A stretch of 12,078 nucleotides of DNA from Oscillospiraceae bacterium (GTDB lineage Bacteria; Bacillota; Clostridia; Oscillospirales; Oscillospiraceae), in assembly GCA_012513005.1 (NCBI GenBank), contig JAAZCZ010000050.1:1-12078 (forward strand), given 5' to 3'. Position numbers and translations under genes: made by a program. The notes under the pieces are model-generated. The model saw nothing but the letters and a program-made list of their open reading frames with translations. It was not told the origin of the DNA and searched no databases. The number at the start of each line of letters is the position of its first letter. Positions within the stretch are counted from its first letter, which is position 1. Positions 7,259 through 12,078 of this stretch are shown here, piece by piece.

Positions 7259-7501
7259 TTACTGCCCTTTAATCTGATTGCTGCCGCTGTTTTTCTTTTC
7301 TAAGCAAATGTTCCATACTGCCGAAATTCCCGCAGCCAAGGCAGCAGAGAGAGCAGGTGCCATTATTATCTGCACGGCTGTCAAATCCGGAAATCCGCTC
7401 CCCAGCATAGACACAAGCTCCGGGATTAATACTCCCAAAAAAGCCTGCGCAAAGGTCTTGCCTGCTCTTATTGCCCAATCGCTTATTTTTATCTTATTCA
7501 T
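7259..7501 (-). CDS. Putative r1t-type holin
   Basis: An 80-residue small membrane protein. WAIRAGKTFAQAFLGVLIPELVSML forms the first hydrophobic segment and is like the RALKTFAQ start of r1t-type phage holins. A second segment (IIMAPALSAALAAGISAVWNICL) follows, and the tail is charged and polar. This is the usual holin layout of two segments and a hydrophilic C-terminus, which would let the amidase through the membrane. The ATG overlaps the end of the preceding gene by eight bases, and the ribosome binding site is weak (AAGG), perhaps keeping expression low. In most phages the holin lies next to the endolysin; here the head genes separate them. Confidence 0.75.
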   Translation of the reverse strand: MNKIKISDWAIRAGKTFAQAFLGVLIPELVSMLGSGFPDLTAVQIIMAPALSAALAAGISAVWNICLEKKNSGSNQIKGQ

Positions 7502-7697
7502 CCTTTAAATCTCTTCCCTTCGGTTTTTCGTTTTTTAGCTTTTCGTTTTTATTTTGTTTTTCTCTTTCGCTCTTTTCGTTCTTCTTTTTTCGTCTTTTTC
7601 TTTTTGGGGCAATGCAGTTTACGCACTCGGGATACGGGCACGAAAGACAGGCTCTAATCTGCTCGGGCAAATCATAGTTTGTCTTTTCTCGCGGCAT
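7494..7697 (-). CDS. Small Cys-knuckle, highly basic protein
   Basis: A 67-residue protein. Residues 17-28 contain CLSCPYPECVNC (CxxC-x4-CxxC), a likely zinc knuckle. It is followed by a long Lys/Arg/Glu/Asn-rich tail beginning PKRKRRKKK. The knuckle plus basic tail suggests nucleic acid binding, which is inference. The ATG at 7697 shares one base with the upstream stop (TGATG) and has GGAG eight bases before it; a TTG one codon upstream is less likely. Its coupling to the genes on both sides supports it as real despite the low-complexity tail. Confidence 0.65.
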   Translation of the reverse strand: MPREKTNYDLPEQIRACLSCPYPECVNCIAPKRKRRKKKNEKSEREKQNKNEKLKNEKPKGRDLKDE

Positions 7698-7999
7698 CAA
7701 AAATACTCCGGATAATAAGCAGCGCTCGAATATTGCAGGCAGTATGCCCTTTTTGCTTCTGCTCTGTCGCCCTGCCTTTGCCCCCTGTGTGCCAGTATCG
7801 CCCTTTTTATTCCTGCCTTATACGCATCTGTTCTGCTTCTTTTTATCTTTTTTGTATATGCAGTGCACTTTTCCCCCGCGGGGCATGCCCTTCTTTTGCC
7901 CGTTTTTTCAAGATAATCGCAGATTTCCACCTTCCCCTCGGGTATGCAGCCCAAAAAATAATACTCACAGCTTCGGCATCTATGCCCAACTAACGCCAA
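7697..7999 (-). CDS. Cys-rich small protein, first gene of the cassette operon
   Basis: A 100-residue protein with seven cysteines (residues 8, 11, 18, 27, 39, 45, 87). CRSCEYYFLGC and GKRRACPAGEKC suggest a metal-binding fold. The basic C-terminal half (TDAYKAGIKRAI, then AHRGQRQG) is probably helical. I have seen the CxxCEYY...GKxRPCPxGxxC pattern among uncharacterised proteins next to clostridial phage genes, but no function is known. The start is TTG at 7999, chosen because GGAG lies six bases upstream at optimal spacing and the Cys motif follows at once. It is the promoter-proximal gene, about 50 bases downstream of the predicted transcription start. An early regulatory role is possible but not shown. 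Confidence 0.65.
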   Translation of the reverse strand: MALVGHRCRSCEYYFLGCIPEGKVEICDYLEKTGKRRACPAGEKCTAYTKKIKRSRTDAYKAGIKRAILAHRGQRQGDRAEAKRAYCLQYSSAAYYPEYF

Positions 8000-8031
8000 T
8001 CAAATCTCCCCCTGTTCCTCGACAGAAAAAC

Positions 8032-8108
8032 CAAGTTTTCTTGCTTTGTCTCTAAATATATACAAGTATCTTGGCTCTGTCAACAGCAATTACAAGTTTC
8101 TTGTAATT
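8032..8108. promoter_or_regulatory. Triple palindromic operator array over the cassette promoter
   Basis: Three copies of CAAG-N(3-4)-CTTG lie at 8032-8043, 8063-8073 and 8093-8103, with centres 30-31 bases apart, about three helical turns. The third is the strongest: AATTACAAG and CTTGTAATT are perfect 9-base arms around TTT (8088-8108). The second sits exactly in the spacer between -35 and -10. The third is just upstream of -35 and the first just downstream of the start. This is the geometry of a cooperatively bound phage-type repressor. No repressor gene is in the window; the regulator is unknown. Confidence 0.75.
8055..8083 (-). promoter_or_regulatory. Promoter of the phage-derived cassette
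   Basis: On the minus strand TTGACA (8083-8078) and TATATT (8060-8055) are separated by exactly 17 bases, very close to the sigma-A consensus. Transcription would start near 8048, leaving a short leader before the TTG start at 7999, with GGGGGAG at 8006-8012. Confidence 0.8.
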
Positions 8109-8195
8109 CATATTAGCTTTTTAGCTTATCTCTCAAAAATCCTAAAAATGCGGGCAGCTTTATACTGCAATAAGATAAGGCGCAGAAAATACTTC

Positions 8196-8224
8196 TTGAT
8201 TTTTGACTGTATGGGTGTTAATAT
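8196..8224 (+). promoter_or_regulatory. Promoter of rpsT
   Basis: TTGATT (8196-8201) and TAATAT (8219-8224) are 17 bases apart, and TG at 8216-8217 gives an extended -10. An alternative -35, TTGACT at 8203, has a spacer too short for this -10. Transcription would start near 8231, just before the leader hairpin. Confidence 0.6.
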
Positions 8225-8233
8225 AAAAAACTG

Positions 8234-8248
8234 CGAGCACTATGCTCG
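8234..8248 (+). promoter_or_regulatory. Hairpin in the rpsT 5' leader
   Basis: CGAGCA (8234-8239) and TGCTCG (8243-8248) form a perfect six-pair stem with a CTA loop at the very 5' end of the predicted rpsT mRNA, 13 bases before AGGAGG (8262-8267). It could protect the 5' end or take part in autogenous control, known for S20 in enterobacteria. Control here is a guess. Confidence 0.45.
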
Positions 8249-8278
8249 ATTAATGTGAAAAAGGAGGTGTATACGCTA

Positions 8279-8548
8279 ATGCCGAACATCAAATCCGCAA
8301 AGAAGAGAAACGTTTTAAGCAAGGTTCAAAACGCCCGCAACAAGGCAACAAGATCTGCTCTCAGAACTCAGCTTCGTAAGTTTGATGCAGTTATCGCCGA
8401 GGGTGATGCTAATAACGCAAAGGAAAGCTACAAGGTCGCAGTTAAGCATGTAGACCGCGCAGTTGCCAAGGGTCTTATCCATAAGAACAAGGCAGCTAAC
8501 ACAAAGAGTGCTATGGCACTTCGCATTAATGCTCTTTCCGCTGAATAA
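8279..8548 (+). CDS. rpsT: 30S ribosomal protein S20
   Basis: An 89-residue, strongly basic helical protein of the small ribosomal subunit that binds 16S rRNA. The N-terminus MPNIKSAKKRNVLSK and the blocks RNKATRSALRT and KGLIHKNKAANTKSAMA are hallmark S20 sequence, and the length is normal. I start at the ATG at 8279, eleven bases after AGGAGG. The longer frame starting at GTG 8255 would include that ribosome binding site in its coding region. It is monocistronic, between its own promoter and a strong hairpin, and transcribed divergently from the phage-derived cassette. Confidence 0.97.
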   Translation: MPNIKSAKKRNVLSKVQNARNKATRSALRTQLRKFDAVIAEGDANNAKESYKVAVKHVDRAVAKGLIHKNKAANTKSAMALRINALSAE

Positions 8549-8553
8549 TTAAT

Positions 8554-8610
8554 CTGCTTTATTAAGCAGCATGCGTAAGCCGGTCCGTGATTACACGGGC
8601 CGGCTTACGC
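8554..8610 (+). terminator. Hairpins ending the rpsT transcript
   Basis: A small stem (CTGCTT 8554-8559 with AAGCAG 8564-8569) is followed by a long one. GCGTAAGCCGG-T-CCGTG (8573-8589) pairs with CACGG-G-CCGGCTTACGC (8594-8610) around ATTA: 17 pairs with a single T-G wobble. The tract after it (TATATAAATAG) is only weakly U-rich, so termination may be less sharp than the stem suggests. A T-run follows at 8624-8628. Confidence 0.7.
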
Positions 8611-8664
8611 TATATAAATAGAACTTTTTGCTGTTTTCGGCTTTTTTATATCCCCCCGGGGGGC

Positions 8665-8692
8665 TTGTTAGAACTTTCAGTTAGTCTATAAT
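8665..8692 (+). promoter_or_regulatory. Promoter of the FecCD-FecE-FmdE operon
   Basis: TTGTTA (8665-8670) and a perfect TATAAT (8687-8692) lie 16 bases apart, so transcription would begin near 8699. Directly upstream, touching the -35 region, is a perfect C6G6 palindrome (8652-8663). Downstream, GATAAAA (8709-8715) and TTTTATC (8725-8731) form an inverted repeat in the early leader. Either could be a regulator site; neither matches a Fur, DtxR or ModE consensus that I can recall with confidence. Confidence 0.55.
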
Positions 8693-8760
8693 AATATTCG
8701 TGGCGTGAGATAAAAGCGTCATATTTTTATCATCATTTTAGTAAGGAGCAAATATCTAAC

Positions 8761-8883
8761 ATGATTAGCTGCACTATTAATACCCCTACTGCTAATAATC
8801 AATATTGTGGCCTGTTCCTGTCGCTGAGAGAATCGGAGAATTTTTTGAATTCTTATTGGGATCTAACCCCTACCAGATGTTAA
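8761..8883 (+). CDS. Possible 40-residue leader ORF upstream of the permease
   Basis: An ATG at 8761 opens 40 codons ending in TAA at 8881-8883. AAGGAG (8743-8748) lies 12 bases before the ATG, a slightly long spacing. The stop is immediately followed by AGGAG, the ribosome binding site of the permease gene, as expected for translational coupling. The product has three cysteines, begins MISCTINTPT and ends SYWDLTPTRC. The ending resembles the start of a radical-SAM motif (LTxxRCNxxC) but stops at the first cysteine, so it could be a truncated gene, a regulatory leader peptide or chance. Without conservation data it is tentative. Confidence 0.4.
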   Translation: MISCTINTPTANNQYCGLFLSLRESENFLNSYWDLTPTRC

Positions 8884-8895
8884 AGGAGTCCGGAT

Positions 8896-9987
8896 ATGAA
8901 TTTAGGCAAATCAAGCTCGGCGAATAACGGCTCAAGCATCGAAATAGCACCCGAGGCAGACTATAAGCAAAAAAGGCTCCGCAATATAAGCTTTTTAATC
9001 GGGCTTTTTGCCCTGCTTGTCGTTTCGGTTTTAGTATCGCTTAGGGCAGGCTCGTACGATACCCCTACTTTAGAGCTTGTCCGCGGCATATTAGGCAAAG
9101 CGCACGACCCCAAAATAAACACTATAGTAATAAATAACCGCCTGCCCCGCATTCTGACAGCTCTAATATCGGGCGCGGGGCTGGGCATCTCGGGCTGTGT
9201 GCTTCAGGCAATACTCCGCAATCCCCTTGCATCATCGTCAACCTTGGGCGTGTCGCAGGGCGCAGGCTTCGGCGCTGCCTTTGCAATTATTGTGCTAAAC
9301 GCCGGGGTCAGCGCCGGTGCCGGAGCTGCTGCAATTCCGCTTTGTGCCTTTGCAGGCAGTATGGCTGTGGCATTTACAATCCTCGGGCTTTCCAAAATAT
9401 CCAGAGTCACACCCGAGGGCATAGTCTTAGCCGGTGTTGCAATAAGCTCAATATTCACAGGCGCAACAACATTAATTCAGTATTTCGCAAACGAAATCCA
9501 GCTTGCTACACTTGTTTTTTGGACCTTCGGCAACCTAGGCAGCACAGATATGAGAGAAATCCTGATGATGTCTGCCGTTATTTTCCCCGCCTCTGCATAT
9601 TTTTTCTACCATCGCTGGGATTATAACGCGCTTTTAAGCGGCACAGAGACGGCTGTCAGCCTCGGCATCAATGTGAGCAGGCTCACACTTATTAATATGA
9701 TAGTCTGCTGCTTTGTGGCATCAACTATTGTCTCTAATATCGGTCTTATTGCCTTTATCGGGCTTGTGGCGCCCCACCTTGTGCGTCTTGTTGTTGGCAA
9801 TAACCATGTCTATCTCCTGCCCGGCTCAATGCTCGGCGGCGCTACGCTGCTATTACTCGGCGACCTGTTTTCAAGAATTGCAATAAGCCCTATTATATTG
9901 CCGATAGGCGCTATTACATCGTTTCTCGGCGGACCGCTCTTCCTCTATCTGCTGTTCAAAGGAGGTAGTCGTCGTGCTGAGAGTTAG
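8896..9987 (+). CDS. FecCD/BtuC-type ABC transporter permease
   Basis: A 363-residue membrane subunit of an importer of the siderophore/haem/cobalamin/metal-chelate class. An N-terminal cytoplasmic stretch of about 28 residues precedes roughly ten hydrophobic segments. Family signatures are present: RLPRILTALISGAGLGISG, LQAILRNPLASSSTLGVSQG, then IGLIAFIGLVAPHLVRLVVG (the loop contacting the ATPase) and LLPGSMLGGATLLLLGDLFSR. The ATG has AGGAG seven bases upstream, directly after the stop of the small ORF. Its end overlaps the ATPase gene by 14 bases. No periplasmic-type binding protein gene is in the window, so the substrate must be guessed from the FmdE neighbour: a molybdate, tungstate or other metal species is plausible. 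Confidence 0.93.
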   Translation: MNLGKSSSANNGSSIEIAPEADYKQKRLRNISFLIGLFALLVVSVLVSLRAGSYDTPTLELVRGILGKAHDPKINTIVINNRLPRILTALISGAGLGISGCVLQAILRNPLASSSTLGVSQGAGFGAAFAIIVLNAGVSAGAGAAAIPLCAFAGSMAVAFTILGLSKISRVTPEGIVLAGVAISSIFTGATTLIQYFANEIQLATLVFWTFGNLGSTDMREILMMSAVIFPASAYFFYHRWDYNALLSGTETAVSLGINVSRLTLINMIVCCFVASTIVSNIGLIAFIGLVAPHLVRLVVGNNHVYLLPGSMLGGATLLLLGDLFSRIAISPIILPIGAITSFLGGPLFLYLLFKGGSRRAES

Positions 9988-10726
9988 TAATCTAAGCTAC
10001 AAATACAAAAGCGGACCGCAGATACTGAAAAACGTGTCCTTTGAGCTTGAAGGCGGTGTCTGCATGGGCGTTTTGGGCAACAACGGCGCGGGCAAAAGCA
10101 CAATGCTAAAATGCCTAAACCGCATACTGCATGCAAAAAGCGGCGAGGTTTGGCTGGACGATAAGATGCTGCTAAATCTGCCTCAAAGGGAAATCGCCAA
10201 AAAAGTTGCCTTTGTTTCGCAGAGCGTTCCCAGCACACAGATGACAGTTCACGATATGGTTATGCTCGGCAGAAGACCTTATATGTCTTGGGGCTTTTCG
10301 GAGCAGGATCACAAAATAGCACACGAGTGCATGGAGAAGCTCTGCATAGAGCACCTGCGCGGCAGATACCTAAACGAGCTTTCCGGCGGCGAGCGGCAAA
10401 AGGTTATGCTGGCAAGAGCCCTTGCGCAGCAGCCGAAATTGTTGCTCTTAGACGAGCCGACCTCCAGCCTAGATATTAAAAATCAGTATCAGGTACTGGA
10501 AATAGTCCGCGATTTCTGCGATAATCTTGGTATTACCGCAATGGCTGTGCTGCACGATATAAACCTCGCCCTGCGTTTTTGTGACAAGCTCCTGCTTTTA
10601 AAAGACGGCAAGGCAACAGGCTACGGCGGCAGGGATATTTTAGACCGCGAAACACTTAAAGATGTGTATGATGTGAGCGCAGAAATAAGAGATGTGCAGC
10701 ACTGCAAGCTGCTTGTTGTAGATTAG
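9974..10726 (+). CDS. FecE/BtuD-type ABC transporter ATPase
   Basis: A 250-residue ATP-binding subunit that would drive the neighbouring permease. Walker A is GNNGAGKST (35-43), the Q-loop Gln83 is in VSQS, the signature is LSGGERQ (136-142), Walker B is LLLLDEP (156-162), the D-loop is SSLD (164-167) and the switch His194 is in VLHD, so all catalytic motifs are intact. MTVHDMVMLGRRPY is typical of the iron-siderophore/cobalamin subgroup. The start is GTG at 9974, with GGAGG eight bases before it inside the permease gene; the 14-base overlap indicates coupled translation. It most likely assembles as a dimer on a permease dimer at the inner face of the membrane. Confidence 0.95.
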   Translation: MLRVSNLSYKYKSGPQILKNVSFELEGGVCMGVLGNNGAGKSTMLKCLNRILHAKSGEVWLDDKMLLNLPQREIAKKVAFVSQSVPSTQMTVHDMVMLGRRPYMSWGFSEQDHKIAHECMEKLCIEHLRGRYLNELSGGERQKVMLARALAQQPKLLLLDEPTSSLDIKNQYQVLEIVRDFCDNLGITAMAVLHDINLALRFCDKLLLLKDGKATGYGGRDILDRETLKDVYDVSAEIRDVQHCKLLVVD

Positions 10727-10750
10727 AAATAATAATTAAGGAGAATAATT

Positions 10751-11311
10751 ATGAAAATAAAAGAAAAAGAAAAAGTGCTATGGGATCGCTGCATAGACTT
10801 TCACGGGCATGAATGCGGCGGTGTAACAATCGGCTTTATGGCAGCTTTATACGCAATCGAGCTTCTCGGTCTGGAGAAGGATGAAAACGGCGGCATTTCA
10901 AAGGATGAGGAAGTAGTTTGCGTAGCCGAAAACGACGCCTGCGGAATAGATGCAATTTCAGTTATACTCGGCTGCTCTGTCGGCAAGGGCAACCTGCTCT
11001 TCCATATGCGCGGCAAACAGGCTTTTTCGTTCTATAACCGCAAAACAGGAAAGGCTGTGCGTTTAGTTCTCAAAAATAGACCTCTTGGCATGAGCCGTGA
11101 GGAGGCATTTGAGTATTTCCAGAACGCAGACTACAGAAATATTTTTGATGTGAGCGAGGCTACAATCAAGCTCCCTGAAAAGGCTAAGATTTTCTCGTCA
11201 TTCGACTGCGACAGCTGCGGCGAGAGCACAGGCGCTAACTGGATAAGGCTCTCGGGCGACAAAAAGCTCTGCTTAGACTGCTATGAGAGCTATAACCGAT
11301 TTGATGTGTAA
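10751..11311 (+). CDS. FmdE-family protein with C-terminal zinc finger
   Basis: A 186-residue cytoplasmic protein of the family named after formylmethanofuran dehydrogenase subunit E. The N-terminal domain carries the hallmark FHGHECGG (His18, His20, Cys22) and NDACGIDAISVILGCSVGKGNL (Cys64, Cys75), probable metal-binding residues. The C-terminus holds CDSC (153, 156) and CLDC (174, 177), a four-Cys zinc ribbon. AAGGAG precedes the ATG, 24 bases after the ATPase stop, so it is the last gene of the transporter operon. No other methanofuran or dehydrogenase gene is present, so a catalytic subunit role is unlikely. FmdE-like genes beside metal transporters suggest metal (Mo/W or other) binding or delivery; this is inference. 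Confidence 0.88.
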   Translation: MKIKEKEKVLWDRCIDFHGHECGGVTIGFMAALYAIELLGLEKDENGGISKDEEVVCVAENDACGIDAISVILGCSVGKGNLLFHMRGKQAFSFYNRKTGKAVRLVLKNRPLGMSREEAFEYFQNADYRNIFDVSEATIKLPEKAKIFSSFDCDSCGESTGANWIRLSGDKKLCLDCYESYNRFDV

Positions 11312-11334
11312 AAATAATTAGATTATAAGACAAA

Positions 11335-11362
11335 ACCGGCAGGAAATTTAAATCCTGCCGGT
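11335..11362 (+). terminator. Terminator of the FmdE operon
   Basis: ACCGGCAGGA (11335-11344) pairs perfectly with TCCTGCCGGT (11353-11362) around an AT-rich eight-base loop, 23 bases after the fmdE-like stop. The following AATTGTTTG is only moderately T-rich. Confidence 0.8.
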
Positions 11363-11370
11363 AATTGTTT

Positions 11371-11508
11371 GTGGGAATGTTTCATGTTTTTATAGTTTCT
11401 CAGGTTAATATAAATTGCATGGAAATGTTGTTGTGGGAATGTTTCATGTTTTTATAGTTTCTCAGGTTAATATAAATTGCAATGGAAATGTTGTTGTGGG
11501 AATTTGGC
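11371..11508. repeat. 62-bp tandem repeat, about 2.2 copies
   Basis: GTGGGAATGTTTCATG starts at 11371 and again at 11433, and the next unit start (GTGGGAATTTGG) is at 11496. Periods are 62 and 63 bases; the extra base is an A in the second copy, where GCATGG becomes GCAATGG. The two full copies are otherwise nearly identical, indicating recent duplication. No coding frame or hairpin array is apparent. Confidence 0.9.
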
Positions 11509-11572
11509 GGTCAAAGACCGCCGCTACGTTCCCCAACGGAGATTTTGCGTGATTTTTGCTGCTCAATCCCTG
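11506..11572. repeat. Dispersed intergenic repeat, right copy
   Basis: GGCGGTC (11506-11512) and GACCGCC (11516-11522) form a perfect hairpin around AAA. They are followed by CGTTCCCCAACGGAGATTT and, 30 bases after CGGAG, TCCCTG. The ordered blocks match the left copy at 377-445, which keeps only the right arm of the hairpin. Confidence 0.6.
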
Positions 11573-11900
11573 TTTTGGCAAATATTAAAATAGTCAGCAT
11601 TTCCAATGGTTTAGCCGTAGGGGCGGGGCTCTGCTCCGCCCGCCGTTCCCCCGTCCAAATCCTGTGTCATTTAAGTTGTATGTTATAATGCTATTCTTAT
11701 GGTTTTATCGTAGCGGCGACCTTCGGTCGCCTTCGTCACCCAGTTTACGCAGATATAAAATAGTGAGCAATTCAATAGTTTAGCCGTAGGGGCGCACCTT
11801 CGGTCGCCTTCGTCACCCAGTTTACGCAGATGCAAAATAGTGAGCAATTCCAATAGTTTGGCCGTAGCGGCGCACCTTCGGTCGCCCGTCGTTCCAAAGG
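11573..11900. repeat. REP-like palindromic repeat array, about 76-78 bp units
   Basis: Units begin with GTAGSGGCG and contain a hairpin, then an AAAATAGTGAGCA-TTCCAATAGTTTAGCC block. Starts are at 11617, 11710, 11786 and 11864; the last three are in tandem at 76 and 78 bases. The hairpin at 11715-11731 is perfect (GGCGACC, TTC, GGTCGCC), while the 11617 copy carries a different hairpin (GGGCGGGGC with GCTCCGCCC). Open frames across this stretch are repeat artefacts. Confidence 0.8.
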
Positions 11901-11944
11901 CTCCCTCAGACGAGGGGGCTGTCACCGAAGGTGACTGGGGGAGT
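11899..11944. repeat. Cloverleaf-like palindromic repeat common in Clostridia
   Basis: CCCTC (11903-11907) pairs with GAGGG (11912-11916), GTCACC (11921-11926) pairs with GGTGAC (11930-11935), and the outer CTCCC (11901-11905) can alternatively pair with GGGAG (11938-11942). I recognise the CTCCCTCxGACGAGGG...GGTGACTGxGGGAG form as a repeat seen widely in gut clostridial genomes. It may be a non-autonomous mobile element; no transposase is here. Confidence 0.6.
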
Positions 11945-12078
11945 GAAAACCCTCGGTATTGTTGGCTTTTTGGCGTTTACATTCAGTGCTATTCTGTATT
12001 ATTTCTGCTGTAAATCTTTCACGCACAGGTGTTTTGCGCTGTCTCTCCCCCCTGTCTCGGCATTCTGCCGAGCCTTCC
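11945..12078. other. Gene-free right edge
   Basis: No credible coding frame or promoter is seen. The only structure is a hairpin near the edge, CTCGGCA (12056-12062) with TGCCGAG (12066-12072) around TTC, followed by a few bases before the window ends. It may belong to another repeat unit or a terminator of a gene beyond the edge. Confidence 0.4.

Noticed and set aside
8046..8258. 70-codon plus-strand frame before rpsT
   Set aside because: It spans the operator array and the rpsT promoter, has no ribosome binding site and looks random.
2406..8278. Attachment-site direct repeats flanking the phage-derived block
   Set aside because: I compared both borders by eye and saw no convincing direct repeat, tRNA gene or integrase; a short att core cannot be excluded.
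11371..11508. CRISPR-like repeats
   Set aside because: The repeat is a direct tandem duplication of about 62 bases with no unique spacers and no cas genes nearby.
11683..11925. 80-codon minus-strand open frame
   Set aside because: The translated repetition (DRRCA-TAKLL twice) only reflects the underlying 76-78-bp DNA repeat.

Overview
The window reads as a piece of a low-to-moderate GC Gram-positive (Firmicutes, class Clostridia) chromosome. The reasons are strong AGGAGG-type ribosome binding sites, sigma-A-like TTGACA/TATAAT promoters, a YtrA-type GntR regulator paired with a DUF5808-like membrane protein, a clostridial-style capsid protein, and REP-like palindromic intergenic repeats common in gut Clostridia. 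Genus cannot be set from sequence alone.

Layout: (1) Positions 1-567 hold the last codons of a plus-strand gene, its terminator, a repeat-derived stretch, and what looks like the 3' remnant of a sugar-ABC solute-binding protein gene. (2) 568-2405 is a minus-strand two-gene operon (GntR regulator, then a polytopic DUF5808-like membrane protein) with its own promoter and terminator. (3) 2430-7999 is a tightly packed minus-strand operon of ten phage-derived genes. In transcription order they are two small Cys-rich proteins, an r1t-like holin, an XhlA-like coiled-coil/TM protein, a small membrane-anchored protein, portal, scaffold-like protein, major capsid protein, a small head-completion/adaptor-like protein, and an amidase endolysin. 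No terminase, tail, integrase, replication or repressor gene is present, and the block sits between ordinary host genes. (4) 8000-8278 is a divergent control region. A near-consensus promoter for the phage-derived operon is overlaid by three CAAG-N(3-4)-CTTG palindromes spaced 30-31 bp, next to the promoter of rpsT (ribosomal protein S20). (5) 8279-8610 is rpsT and its terminator hairpin. (6) 8652-11362 is a plus-strand operon: a possible 40-codon leader ORF, a FecCD-type permease, its ATPase, and an FmdE-family zinc-finger protein, ending in a terminator. No substrate-binding protein is encoded here. (7) 11371-12078 is gene-free and built of tandem and palindromic repeats, some related to the repeats at the left end.

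The most notable element is the capsid/portal/lysis cassette with its three-operator promoter. It looks like a retained, co-regulated head-plus-lysis module without DNA-packaging or tail genes. It could be a domesticated particle system, a satellite that borrows packaging functions, or a decayed but still intact prophage core. All ten reading frames look intact and translationally coupled, which argues against simple decay.
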